Positions 30,030 to 39,591 of a stretch of DNA of 40,427 nucleotides are shown here, one piece after another (the first letter of the stretch is position 1; each line of letters opens with the position of its first letter). A program made the translations under genes and the position numbers. Under the pieces are notes generated by a model, which saw only the letters and a list, made by a program, of their open reading frames with translations, ran no database searches and had not been told where the DNA came from. The DNA is from Verrucomicrobiota bacterium (GTDB lineage Bacteria > Verrucomicrobiota > Verrucomicrobiia > Limisphaerales > JAJOIW01): the NCBI GenBank assembly GCA_021209225.1, contig JAJOIW010000230.1, positions 1 to 40,427 of the forward strand, read 5' to 3'.

Positions 30030-31131
30030 TCATGCATTGGTTCGAAAGTGCATGACATCCCCATCCTTTACGATATATTCCTTGCCTTCAATTCGGTAGA
30101 GTCCCTTTTCGCGGCGCGGCCACGGAACCACAGCTGATCAGGTCATCATAACTGACCGTTTCAGCTTTAATGAAAGCACGTTCAAAATCCGAATGTATCA
30201 CTCCTGCCGCCTGAGGCGCCGTATCGCCTTCATGAATGGTCCAGGCGCGCACTTCCTTCTCCCCAGCCGTAAAATACGTTCTCAAGCCCAATAAATGGTA
30301 AGCGGCTTTGATCAGGCTGCCGACACCGGACTCCTGGACACCCAGTTCGGCGAGAAATTCGGCAGCTTCCTGCGGGGACAGGTCGACGAGGTCGCTCTCA
30401 ATCTGAGCGCTGATGACCACGGTTTCACATCCATGGTGATCCCGGGCGTAAGCTGTGACCTTTTGAACGTGCACATTGCTGCCAGGATCCTTCAAATCCT
30501 CCTCGCGCACATTGGCCGCAAACAAGGTCGGCTTGGCTGTCAGCAGGAAAAATGTGCGAGCGATGGCTCTCTCTGTTTCATCCAGATCTGCGGTGAATAC
30601 CGGCTTTCCTGAATCCATGTGGGCGATGAGTTTTTCGAGAACGACACTGTTCTGGATGGCATCTTTATTGCCCCGCTTGACCTCCTTGGCCAGTCTTTCA
30701 TTCTGACGGGAGGCACTCTCCATGTCTGCGAGGATCAATTCTGTGTTGATGGTTTCGATATCGCGGATGGGATCGACCGATCCATCGACATGATGGATGT
30801 CATCATCATCAAAGCAGCGGACCACTTGGATAATGGCATCTGTTTCACGGATGTTGGTCAGGAATTTGTTACCTAATCCCTCGCCTTCCGCAGCTCCTTT
30901 GACCAGGCCAGCTATGTCGACAAATTCTATGGCAGCCGGAATAATGACGTTGGTTTTTGCGATTTCCGAAAGCTTTGCCAGGCGATCATCCGGCACGTTG
31001 ACAATCCCGACATTGGGGTCAATGGTGCAGAATGGGAAATTGCCCGAAGCAGCCTTGCGGGTGCGGGTGACGGCGTTAAACAAAGTGGACTTTCCAACAT
31101 TCGGAAGCCCTACAATTCCAGCTCTGAGCAT
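30030..31131 (-). CDS. ychF: Ribosome-binding GTPase/ATPase YchF (frame broken near 30110-30122)
   Basis: About 366 residues after repair, matching the family. YchF is a universal Obg-related NTPase that prefers ATP and binds ribosomes. Visible are G1 [23 protein letters not shown]3 DIAGLVKGA, and the altered G4 AANVREED that explains its loss of guanine specificity. A coiled-coil region follows, then a TGS domain ([20 protein letters not shown] and [17 protein letters not shown]). As written the frame stops at 30088. Dropping one base (or adding two) near 30110-30122 restores [14 protein letters not shown] and [13 protein letters not shown], ending at 30030. It lies 22 bases after obg, so the two are co-transcribed. 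Confidence 0.9.
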
Positions 31132-31153
31132 ATCTCGTTTCTTTTTTAAAAGT

Positions 31154-32615
31154 CTATTGGTCAGCTTCGCAGGTTTTCACTTTTAAACGAAGCAATTCCT
31201 TAAGTTCTGCCAGTCCCAGGTCGTAGGCGGCGGCGATTTCGATATCCGGGGAGATTCCGAGGTGTTGGTGGAAGGCAGGCAGATTTTCCCTGGCGGCCGG
31301 TTCATCCATTTTATTGGCAATCAATATCTGTTTTTTCTCCAGGAGGTGCCCGTCGTATAGTGATAGTTCCTGGATGAGATGCTCGTAATCCTCCCAAGGC
31401 AATCTTCCATCAATGCCAGCCATATCGACAATGATCGCCAGAACCCGGCACCTTTGGATGTGGCGCAAAAACTCATGCCCCAGTCCGACATTTTTATGGG
31501 CTCCTTCAATGAGTCCGGGAATATCGCATACTGTGATCCTCTCGAAATCCGGGTAATCCACCACACCGACATTCGGGCTGAGCGTCGTGAAGGGATAATC
31601 CGCAATCTTCGGTGTTGCTGCGGAAACAGCGGATAACAAGGTACTCTTGCCCGCGTTGGGAAATCCCACAAGCCCAACATCAGCAATCAACATCAACTCA
31701 AAGCGGAAATCTCCCTCCTCGCCCTCCTCACCCGGTTGGGCAAATTTTGGCGCCTGCCGCTTGGCTGAAGCAAAATTCTTGTTGCCCAATCCCCCACGCC
31801 CACCTTTGCACAATATGTGGCGTTGCCCCGGTACCAGCATATCTATCTCAAAAACCTCGACTTTCTCAAACCTCGATTTCTTGAGGTCCTCGTCCTCCTC
31901 AGGCAATTCCTCCAGGTTGATTTCTATGGCCCTCAAGCCCCCCCTGTCGAGTTGGCGCACCACCGCGCCTCTCCCTCCAATTTCACGGACCAGGGCCACT
32001 TCCTCCTCGGTCAGCTCCCCGCTTGATTCATCATTTCCTCGTCCCCATCATTTTCCTCGTCCCCATCATTTTCCTCATCCCCTACGGGTTCATCATCCCC
32101 GTAGTCATCCTCATCGATGTCGTCATAATCAGATTCACTCTCCCCGTCATCGGTTTCAGTCACTGAGTCAGAATCCTCCGATTCCCCGGAGATGGGGAAT
32201 GCATCCTCCTGCATTCCAACATTCGCGAAGTCAGTCTCCGCCAGCGGTTGGTTGGGGGATTCCTGAGATAATGCGGCATCTGGCGGGGCTTTGGCATCAG
32301 AAAGGACGGTTCGTTTTTCGATGCGCCAGACACGGGTTCCGCATGGAACCATGACAACGAGATCTTTGCCGGACCGACCCTCCATTTTTTTCCCTTTGCC
32401 GGGAAGGCCATTTTTTGGCGACGATCCAAGGTTGGTAAAACTGCTGCACCAAGCTGTTGAGGTCATCTGTTGCTTCCAGCACAACGCTCCCACCACGTCC
32501 ACCATTGCCGCCACTCGGCCCCCCCCTTGGGCCGGAAGGCTTCGCGGTGAAAAGCAACGCATCCAGCCCCACCATTACCTGCCTTCACATGCACCACGAT
32601 ATCATCGATAAACAT
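31154..32615 (-). CDS. obg: Obg-family GTPase with a large acidic insertion (three frame breaks)
   Basis: About 486 residues after repair. Obg/CgtA GTPases act in 50S maturation and stress control. ATG 32615 opens [19 protein letters not shown], the start of the glycine-rich Obg fold, with [15 protein letters not shown]. The G domain has [35 protein letters not shown] and NKMD. The protein ends soon after it, so there is no OCT domain. Between [11 protein letters not shown] and [10 protein letters not shown] about 195 residues replace the usual 30 or so, rich in Asp and Glu with a GDEEND repeat. Breaks: C8 at 32519-32526 (one too many), T6 at 32411-32416 (one too many) and T3 at 32034-32036 (one too few). 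With all three repaired the length is an exact multiple of three. A terminator lies between rpmA and obg. Confidence 0.85.
32037..32082. repeat. 18-bp tandem repeat inside obg
   Basis: The unit CCTCGTCCCCATCATTTT (plus strand) occurs at 32037-32054 and 32055-32072, with a partial third copy after it and a trace before it. It encodes the acidic repeat GDEEND. The unit length is a multiple of three, so copy-number change would keep the frame. Confidence 0.75.
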
Positions 32616-32679
32616 TGCCATAACTGCTGCTGAAATATTGTCCTCGCCATCGATGAGTCCGTCTCATCATCACTTTTCA

Positions 32680-32710
32680 AAACAAAAAGGCGAGACCTTG
32701 AGCCTCGCCT
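32680..32710 (-). terminator. Rho-independent terminator after rpmA
   Basis: AGGCGAG and CTCGCCT (32688-32694 with 32704-32710) form a perfect 7-bp stem with a 9-base loop. On the minus strand it is followed by TTTTTGTTTT. It lies 24 bases after the rpmA stop. Confidence 0.8.
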
Positions 32711-32733
32711 GAAATCACCGAAGATGAAATCAA

Positions 32734-33003
32734 TTAAGCCGACGCACTGCCGGATGGGGATTCTGCCCGAACACTGACTTCACGCCGGGCTTTGTTGAAT
32801 TCAACCCGCCCGTCTATCAAACTGAAAAGTGTCCAGTCACGACCGATCCCAACATTGTCTCCTGCATGGAATCGGGAACCACGCTGACGGATAATGATAG
32901 TGCCAGCATTCACTTCCTGCCCGCCAAATCGCTTGACGCCCAGTCTCTTGGAGTGACTATCGCGTCCGTTGCGGGAACTTCCTTGTCCTTTTTTATGTGC
33001 CAT
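32734..33003 (-). CDS. rpmA: 50S ribosomal protein L27
   Basis: 89 residues, intact. The N-terminus [19 protein letters not shown] is the standard L27 opening, which reaches towards the peptidyl transferase centre; the core [16 protein letters not shown] and [21 protein letters not shown] follow. There is no N-terminal extension of the type cleaved in Firmicutes. It lies 58 bases after rplU, and the rplU-rpmA-obg order is common in bacteria. Confidence 0.97.
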   Translation of the reverse strand: MAHKKGQGSSRNGRDSHSKRLGVKRFGGQEVNAGTIIIRQRGSRFHAGDNVGIGRDWTLFSLIDGRVEFNKARREVSVRAESPSGSASA

Positions 33004-33061
33004 GAATGAATCCTTTGATTAGAGAATGATTAAATGGTCAGATGCTCCTGATTGATGGAAA

Positions 33062-33376
33062 TCAGCCCTGCGAGATCTTATTGATACGGATCACAGAGAG
33101 CTCCTGGCGGTGACCGGTTTTCTTGCGGTAGCCTTTGCGGCGGCGCATTTTGAATGAAATGACTTTGGGTCCGCGTTTGTGTTCGACGATTTCCGCCTGG
33201 ACCTGAGCACCATCCAGGGTGGGTGTCCCAACTGCGACAGTGCCTTCACCGTGTACCAGAAACACCTTGTCGAATGTCACAGATTGTCCTGCGTCGGACG
33301 CCAGACGATTCACCTCAATTACATCACCCTCGGTTACCCGATGCTGTCTTCCACCTATTTCAAATACCGCGTGCAT
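33062..33376 (-). CDS. rplU: 50S ribosomal protein L21
   Basis: 104 residues from ATG 33376, the standard L21 length. It begins MHAVFEIGGRQHRVTEGD, and the C-terminal part holds KMRRRKGYRKKTGHRQ, the conserved 23S rRNA-binding signature. The frame stays open upstream to 33628, but that extension overlaps the pseudopilin gene on the same strand and does not resemble L21. A large hairpin lies 33 bases upstream of the start. Confidence 0.97.
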   Translation of the reverse strand: MHAVFEIGGRQHRVTEGDVIEVNRLASDAGQSVTFDKVFLVHGEGTVAVGTPTLDGAQVQAEIVEHKRGPKVISFKMRRRKGYRKKTGHRQELSVIRINKISQG

Positions 33377-33408
33377 TAATGTCAATTTGGACCGCCAATA
33401 AAACCATA

Positions 33409-33440
33409 AGCGGCACACCCTGTCAACAGGATGTGCCGCT
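33409..33440 (-). terminator. Large hairpin between the second pseudopilin and rplU
   Basis: AGCGGCACA pairs with TGTGCCGCT (33409-33417 with 33432-33440), then a C/A mismatch, then CCTGT with ACAGG (33419-33423 with 33426-33430). On the minus strand only a weak TTTTATT follows. It may end the pseudopilin transcript, or act as a leader hairpin for L21 control. Confidence 0.6.
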
Positions 33441-33479
33441 AATTTTAAAATTATTTCCAACGCCTGGGCAATAGGTGAA

Positions 33480-34304
33480 TTATTTACCAGAAAGATAAGA
33501 AGTGTTTTGCTGCATCCAGAATACATCCTGATTGTTTGGAGAGGCGACGTTGAGAGCCATGGAATTGCGGAAGGTCGCTTTAGGCGTGGTGCGCCCATCT
33601 CTCCAGCGGTGAAGATCAGCATGGCCATCCGCGAAACTGAATCCGCAAGCCTGGTTATGGTAGCCGGCAGGGTAATCGATAATGCGCGCGCGGATCCCAG
33701 TCAGAGCGCAATTCACAGCGAAAGCGGCATCATTGATACTGTCGGCATGTTCATCCAGAGTCAGGAAAACCCGGGATGGCATTTTGATATTCGACCACAA
33801 ATTGAACCAGGCATACATCTGACCAGCGCGGCCGCCATTGTTCAACCAGTCTGGCTGGCGGGTGCCGCTTAAATCCGGATTGATGAAGGCCTGACTCATG
33901 GAGATGCTGCGGATTCTGTTGACGGTTTCGCCACGGTTATTGCGCACAGTGGTGAAATCGGAGGGGCAGCGGTAGATTTCCACCTGGGGCATATACCGGG
34001 CGATCTGATTATTCCTGAGGGTGTTCAGATCATAGTTATTGGCATTGCCAGTGGCAAAATTCACACTGCCCCGAATCCATTGGTAAGAGTCGACAACCAT
34101 ATCCTCGTTGTCATCAGAATAAAGCTTGCATGCGAGGGCAATCTGCTTGCTGTTGTTCATGCACTTGATGCCTTGAGCTTTTGACTTGGCGCGGTTCAGT
34201 GCTGGGAGGATCATCGAGGCAAGTATCGCGATGATCGCAATCACTACGAGTAGCTCGATCAGGGTGAATCCAGAGGATTGATTGTGCTTTTTCAAAAATT
34301 TCAT
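33480..34304 (-). CDS. Second stand-alone pseudopilin, H-X9-DG type (274 aa)
   Basis: With the start at ATG 34304 the leader is short and basic ([12 protein letters not shown]), followed by the cleavage and membrane segment [19 protein letters not shown]. Near the C-terminus [12 protein letters not shown] gives the H-X9-DG signature. The length equals that of the pseudopilin at 5130-5954 (274 residues) but the globular domains differ clearly, so they are distant paralogues. The substrate or surface role is unknown. It is divergent from a secreted DUF1080 gene; no type II secretion genes are nearby. Confidence 0.85.
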   Translation of the reverse strand: MKFLKKHNQSSGFTLIELLVVIAIIAILASMILPALNRAKSKAQGIKCMNNSKQIALACKLYSDDNEDMVVDSYQWIRGSVNFATGNANNYDLNTLRNNQIARYMPQVEIYRCPSDFTTVRNNRGETVNRIRSISMSQAFINPDLSGTRQPDWLNNGGRAGQMYAWFNLWSNIKMPSRVFLTLDEHADSINDAAFAVNCALTGIRARIIDYPAGYHNQACGFSFADGHADLHRWRDGRTTPKATFRNSMALNVASPNNQDVFWMQQNTSYLSGK

Positions 34305-34484
34305 GTGTCTGACTGATCTCATTTCCACGCCAACATAGGAAGGGAGGGGGGGTGTGTCAATGGGCATTTCGAAGCACAGTGAGTCAGGCCGGGAATAGAA
34401 ATGCAGATAATTTTGCCCGTTACTTGCATATTCTCCCCGATGGATGCAGAATCAGCATACACCCCGAAATAGACTAAAAGGACT

Positions 34485-35294
34485 ATGAAGTTGAACAGAA
34501 CCATGATCTTAGTTGCAGGAGCGGTTCTTGCACAAACAGCTGTGAGCCAAAACACCGCGCCAAAAATCGGCTACAGTGACACCCCCATCATACCCGGACA
34601 AAAGTGGAAAGTCCATGATGGAGAGAGGCCGCAGCCAAACATTGTGGAACCGGGCAAGGCATTCAGCGATATGGCACCGGCTCCAAGTGACGCCAAGGTT
34701 CTTTTCGATGGTTCAGACCTGAGTCAGTGGGTGGGAGAAAATGGACAACCTGCCGGGTGGAAAGTCCGGGACGGTTACATGGAAGTATCCCGAACCGGGG
34801 GAATCCGGACACGGGATGAATTCGGAGATTTCCAACTGCACCTCGAGTTCGCTTCACCAGAAGAGGTTTCCGGCAATTCTCAAGGTCGTGGCAACAGCGG
34901 CGTCATCATCTTCGGCAAATTTGAAATCCAGGTCCTGGACAGCTATGACAACCCGACTTACCCCGATGGCCAGGCGGGATCAATGTATGGTCAGTTTCCC
35001 CCAAGAGTCAACGCTTCGAGAAAGCCGGGACAGTGGCAGACCTATGACATCATCTTTGAAGCCCCACAGTGGGATGAAAATAATAAATTAACCAAAAAAG
35101 CCAATGTGACGGTGATTCACAATGGTGTCCTGCTGCACCATCGCCAGGAATTCCTGGGTTATGTGAGCCATCGGAACGTCCCCACCTATGGCAAACAGTC
35201 TGCCCCAACCGGGGCAATCCACCTGCAGGACCACGGAAACCCAGTCCGGTTCCGCAATATCTGGATTCGCTCACTCGATCATTACGATAAATAA
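34485..35294 (+). CDS. Secreted DUF1080 (3-keto-disaccharide hydrolase family) protein
   Basis: 269 residues. An N-terminal signal peptide (MILVAGAVLAQTAVSQN) is followed by a single DUF1080 beta-jelly-roll: LFDGSDLSQW, AGWKVRDGYME, RGNSGVIIFGKFEIQVLDSY, then a late strand (GAIHLQDHGNPVRFRNIWI). The family is abundant in Verrucomicrobiota and Planctomycetota; some members cleave 3-keto-glycosides, and many are simply carbohydrate-binding-like. Its own role is not shown. AAAGGA just before ATG 34485 supports the start. It converges with the M16 protease gene; the two stops are 50 bases apart. Confidence 0.8.
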   Translation: MKLNRTMILVAGAVLAQTAVSQNTAPKIGYSDTPIIPGQKWKVHDGERPQPNIVEPGKAFSDMAPAPSDAKVLFDGSDLSQWVGENGQPAGWKVRDGYMEVSRTGGIRTRDEFGDFQLHLEFASPEEVSGNSQGRGNSGVIIFGKFEIQVLDSYDNPTYPDGQAGSMYGQFPPRVNASRKPGQWQTYDIIFEAPQWDENNKLTKKANVTVIHNGVLLHHRQEFLGYVSHRNVPTYGKQSAPTGAIHLQDHGNPVRFRNIWIRSLDHYDK

Positions 35295-35343
35295 AAACGC
35301 TCCCGGAAGCATTGATAAAATGGCCCGGAGCCAGGTGAGGATC

Positions 35344-38181
35344 TCACTGGGCTTCGGGTTTTTCGTTCTCCGGATGGAGTTGAGCGATCAGCATATTATC
35401 CATGTTGAAGTAGTGATTGGCCGCAGCACGGACAATTTCCGCAGTTAAGGACTCGGGTTTGGCGGGGAAATCGACGATTTCATCCAGGCTCAACTCATTG
35501 GTGGCCCTGAACAGGAGGTTGTTGATCCAATAGGAATTCTCTTTGAGACTGGCTTCGTGCCCGCGCAGATGAGTTTCCTTCACCTTGTCAATATTAACCT
35601 GCGAAGCGGGTTGAGACTTGAGCTTCCTGACCTCATCCAGTGCCAATTCAATCAGTCGCTCCGCTTTATCTGGTTTGCAGCCAAAGGAAATTCCCACTGA
35701 GAATGTGCCTTTCGGGATCCGGTCGATGTTTCCGAAAGCATTGACTCCATAGACCCCACCCTCGTCTTCGCGCAGGACTTCCCGCAGTCGGATTTTGAGG
35801 ATATCGACAGCGGCGCGCAATGGATAGCGATCCTCGTCGCGCCATTCAGTTTCTCCATGCATCAGAATCTGAATCTGTGCCTTGTCTTCGAGGCCTTTGT
35901 TCACCATGACGCTGACCCTGCCGGACTTGGGATCATCCTGACGGAACACAGGTTCCTCTTTCCGATCGCTTCCGGGCAGGCTGGCCAGGTATCTGGTCAC
36001 CAGAGATTCCATTTCGTCCCAATCAAATGCCCCGACGATACATATCGTGAAATCGGAAATTGTGGAGAACCTCTCCCGGTAATATTCCATTGACCGATCG
36101 AGATCCAGGGCTTCAATCCATTTTTCGTCGACAGGCTGATGGCGTGGATGGTCCCCATACAGGGCGCTTTCCACCGCTTGGGAAAATACATACCCCGGAT
36201 TATTTTTCCGATTGAGGATCATGTCCGAGACGCGGGTTTTGTAGGACTGGAATACCTCCTCATCCCGCCGTGGATGCTGCAGACGCAGATACAATAACTG
36301 AAACATGACCTCCAGGTCCTGAGGAGCGGCAAATCCGGTGATGCCTTCCGAATAATTGCCTATGGCAACACTGGCTGACGCATATTTGTCCGCCAGCTTT
36401 TTGCCTAAATCGACGGAATTAAAGTCCCCCACACCGCCCTGGGAAATCAGCTCATCCGCGCTGGATGCCACAATATAGTCCACATCCTCAACCAGACTGA
36501 ACCCTCCGGGACTCGAGCCCCTGAGCAGCACCTGATCATTCTTGAAGTCTGTCTTCTTTAACAGGACCCTCACCTGATTGGATAAAATCCACTCCTGAAC
36601 ATCCACTTTCTCAAAATGATTTTTGCGGACAATGGATCCGGGATTGGGTAATTCAGCCAGTAACGGACGATCCGTGGCCCCATCCTGATAGGATTCAATC
36701 TCAGCAGCCTCCGCCAATTCAACAATCTTCAGAATCTCCTCCGATGTGGGAATGGTCAATCCTGCCTTTTCCGGTGCCGTGAATAAAATGACGCGGTTCT
36801 CAGAGGAATTCATGGATTGGGACACCGCATTGACTTCCGCGAGCCCAATAGATGGGAGGATTTGCTGAATGAGTTCATATTCTTTTTCAATTCCCGGCAC
36901 TGCCTCTCTCTCCAGAAGATGACGGACATATTCATCCGCATAGGTAGAGGACTCACTTTTATCGCGCTCGTGATAGGCCACTTCAAAGCTGCGCAAGGTT
37001 CCGGCCTTGGCGCGATCCAGTTCGGAACCGGTCACACCATCGCGCTGCAATCGCTTCCATTCCAGCATCAATGTCTGAAGCCCTTCCTGGAAAAGACCTT
37101 CGCGCACTACTGAGGTCAGTTGAACCAGTTCCTTGGAACGCACAATCGATCCCATTCCAGCCCCGGCATATAAGTAGGGAGGATTCGCCTCCTGAAGCCT
37201 CTCACCCAGTCGCTGATTCAGAATCTGAAAAAAGAGCGATTCCACGATGGAACGACGGTAATCAACCTGAGTGTCCTGCGGCCGGGGATCCATTTTCCGC
37301 GCAATTCCAATCTGGGTGTATTGCAGCTCCTTGTCGGTCTCAATCGAGAAAAGTGTCTCAGCGTGATCCGGCACTTCATTGGATGGATCAGGTCGACGAA
37401 TCTCAGGATTTTTTAATCCCCTAAAATATTTTTCAATCAGCGCCTTGATGGCATCTGGCTCAAAATCGCCAACCGCGACGACAGACATGCGATCCGGGCG
37501 ATACCAATCATGGTAATAGCGCAAAAAGACTTCCCGTGGAGCCTTCCGGACAATATCCATATCCCCAATGGGCAAACGTTCCGCATAACGCGAATTATGG
37601 AAAATCAATGGCAATTGCTTGTCCTGAATGCGCTTCTCAGCTCCCTGCCCCAGACGCCATTCCTCCACAATGACGCCCCGTTCTTTCTCCAGTTCCTCAG
37701 GATCAAATTCAATACCGACGGCCCAGTCCTGGAGCACTAAAAAGGACTTCTCCACCACTTCCGCATCATCCAGGGGCACCTGAAGCATGTAGACAGTTTC
37801 CTCAAAACTGGTGTAGGCATTCAAATCCGGCCCGAATCGCAGCCCGATCGATTCCAAAAAGTCCACCAGTTCATTTTTTTTAAAGTGACGGGTCCCATTG
37901 AAGGCCATGTGCTCGATGAAGTGAGCGAGACCGAGCTGGTCCTCATCCTCCTGAATGGATCCGGTATTGACGACCAGTCTCAATTCCATGCGGTTTTCCG
38001 GACGGCTGTTCCTGCGGATCATGTACTGCACCCCATTCTCAAATTGCCCCTTGTCAATCCTGGGATCCAATGGCAGTGGCAGACTTTGCTCCTGGGCCGG
38101 AGTCCACTGCGGCTGCAATATCAACCCGATCACGACCAGATAGATCATCACCCCAATCACACGACTTGATTCAGTTTTCAT
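35344..38181 (-). CDS. M16 (insulinase-family) zinc protease
   Basis: About 945 residues from ATG 38181. An N-terminal membrane or signal segment (VIGVMIYLVVIGLILQPQW) leads to the first M16 domain with the inverted zinc motif HFIEH (about residues 87-91) and the third ligand Glu in ELEKERGVIVEEW, some 76 residues further on. A second, inactive-type M16 domain follows (IVASSADELISQGG to the C-terminus). The length and two-domain layout match PqqL-like periplasmic or outer-surface proteases that degrade peptides inside a clam-shell chamber. The frame is intact. Nearby ATGs at 38187 and 38208 are also possible starts. The neighbours give no substrate hint. Confidence 0.85.
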   Translation of the reverse strand: MKTESSRVIGVMIYLVVIGLILQPQWTPAQEQSLPLPLDPRIDKGQFENGVQYMIRRNSRPENRMELRLVVNTGSIQEDEDQLGLAHFIEHMAFNGTRHFKKNELVDFLESIGLRFGPDLNAYTSFEETVYMLQVPLDDAEVVEKSFLVLQDWAVGIEFDPEELEKERGVIVEEWRLGQGAEKRIQDKQLPLIFHNSRYAERLPIGDMDIVRKAPREVFLRYYHDWYRPDRMSVVAVGDFEPDAIKALIEKYFRGLKNPEIRRPDPSNEVPDHAETLFSIETDKELQYTQIGIARKMDPRPQDTQVDYRRSIVESLFFQILNQRLGERLQEANPPYLYAGAGMGSIVRSKELVQLTSVVREGLFQEGLQTLMLEWKRLQRDGVTGSELDRAKAGTLRSFEVAYHERDKSESSTYADEYVRHLLEREAVPGIEKEYELIQQILPSIGLAEVNAVSQSMNSSENRVILFTAPEKAGLTIPTSEEILKIVELAEAAEIESYQDGATDRPLLAELPNPGSIVRKNHFEKVDVQEWILSNQVRVLLKKTDFKNDQVLLRGSSPGGFSLVEDVDYIVASSADELISQGGVGDFNSVDLGKKLADKYASASVAIGNYSEGITGFAAPQDLEVMFQLLYLRLQHPRRDEEVFQSYKTRVSDMILNRKNNPGYVFSQAVESALYGDHPRHQPVDEKWIEALDLDRSMEYYRERFSTISDFTICIVGAFDWDEMESLVTRYLASLPGSDRKEEPVFRQDDPKSGRVSVMVNKGLEDKAQIQILMHGETEWRDEDRYPLRAAVDILKIRLREVLREDEGGVYGVNAFGNIDRIPKGTFSVGISFGCKPDKAERLIELALDEVRKLKSQPASQVNIDKVKETHLRGHEASLKENSYWINNLLFRATNELSLDEIVDFPAKPESLTAEIVRAAANHYFNMDNMLIAQLHPENEKPEAQ

Positions 38182-38296
38182 CCTCATAAAATTAAAAATG
38201 CTGCTCACCGTTTATGTCACGGCATCAGCTATCATGACCATCTCAAAAAGATTCTGTTTCAAATATTTTCCCCGGAATCTCCCGTGGCAGGCAGGC

Positions 38297-38326
38297 AAAC
38301 AAAAAGCGACCCCTATCGGGGGCCGC
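38297..38326 (-). terminator. Terminator of the double DUF1080 gene
   Basis: GCG-A-CCCC and GGGG-GC-CGC pair across a TATC loop (38306-38326). On the minus strand the hairpin is followed by TTTTTGTTTG. It lies about 34 bases after the DUF1080x2 stop. Confidence 0.7.
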
Positions 38327-38359
38327 TCGGCAAATGAGAACGCAACTTCCGGAGTCAGG

Positions 38360-39564
38360 TCAGTCGGTGACTTTGATCTGAATATTTTTGAACAAGCAGA
38401 CACTTCCCGGGTCATGGGCCTGGAAGGCGAATGTGCCGGATCCCAGTTTCCGTCCCGGCATGTCCTCCAGGTGGAAGCCATCTGGTTGGGTCCAATCGAC
38501 CGTGGTTTCTCCATCCACTTTGAGCACCACCCGATTGTCCTTGACGGTGATATGGTAGGTCCACCATTCATCATCCCCAACAGGCGCCTTGCGGACATTG
38601 ACCACATTGTAAAGAGATCCACCTTTTTTCCAATCCCCCTGAGTGGCATTGACCTGAGCCTCAAATCCTTTTTCGGGCCATCCATCCTTCTGGTATTCGG
38701 TGTGGAAATACACTCCTCCATTAGCTCCCTTGCGGGTGAGGACATCGACCTTGAACTCGAAATTTTTGAAATTGTTCATCATGTAATTCCCGGCGTAATA
38801 GAGATGCCCTTTGGGGGCACCTTTGGCCATGATGGCTCCATCCACGATAGTGAAAGATTCACCCTCTTCACTGGATTTCCATCCGTCCAGAGATTTGCCA
38901 TCAAAAAGGGAAACCCACTGGTCGGGGAGGGGTTTGATTTGAATATTCTTGAAATAGACGATGCTGTTGGGGTCGTGCGCCTGGAGGGCAATGGTCCCGG
39001 ATCCTATCATACGCCCTGGCTGGCCTCTGAGGAAAAATCCTGCTGGCTGAGTCCAGTCAGTGGTCACTTCGTCGTTCATCTTCATGACCACATGGTTGCC
39101 TTGGACTTTGATGTGGTAAGTCCACCATTCGTTATCGGGAACCACGGACTTGCGGACATCGGCGACATTATACAGTCCTCCGCTCTTTTTCCAGTCCCCG
39201 TGAGTGGCATTCACCTGGGCTTCAAATCCTTGAGCCGGCCACCCGTCTGGTTGGTATGCGGTGTGAAAGTACACGCCCCCATTGGCACCGGGCATGGTTT
39301 GACCTGAAGCTTCAGTTCAAAGTTGCGGAAGTTGTGCTGCTGCACGTCTCCATCATAATAAAGGTGTCCTTTCGGGGCCCCCTTGGCCACAATCGCTCCA
39401 TCAACCACGGAGAAGGATGTTCCCTCAGTGCTTTGCTTCCATCCGTTCAATGTCTCCCCATCAAAAAGAGAAAACCATCCATCTTCCTGTCCAAACGTCA
39501 TGGAGGTCTGGAGCGCCAGGATCACACATATTAATCGATACCAGTGTTTCACGGAATCCATCAT
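38360..39564 (-). CDS. Secreted tandem DUF1080 protein (frame broken at 39298-39300)
   Basis: About 401 residues after repair: a signal peptide (ICVILALQTSMTFGQ) and two DUF1080 domains of about 185 residues each. The copies are strikingly alike: WFSLFDGETLNGWK against WVSLFDGKSLDGWK, KGAPKGHLYYDG against KGAPKGHLYYAG, GANGGVYFHTAYQPDGWP against GANGGVYFHTEYQKDGWP. This points to a fairly recent internal duplication. The first 117 residues are in one frame and the rest in another. Lengthening T3 at 39298-39300 by one joins LQVKTMPGANGG. The family includes 3-keto-disaccharide hydrolases; a two-domain form may bind extended glycans. Unrelated in position to the DUF1080 gene at 34485. Confidence 0.85.
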
Positions 39565-39591
39565 ATCACCGGCGGTCAGGCCGACAAGAAA

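Noticed and set aside
31154-32615. Programmed ribosomal frameshifting in obg at the G8 and A6 runs
   Set aside because: Three shifts in different directions within one gene, plus similar breaks in nine other genes, fit sequence errors better than programmed recoding.
33377-33628. Upstream extension of L21
   Set aside because: It overlaps the pseudopilin gene and the hairpin, and L21 starts at MHAVFEIGG.
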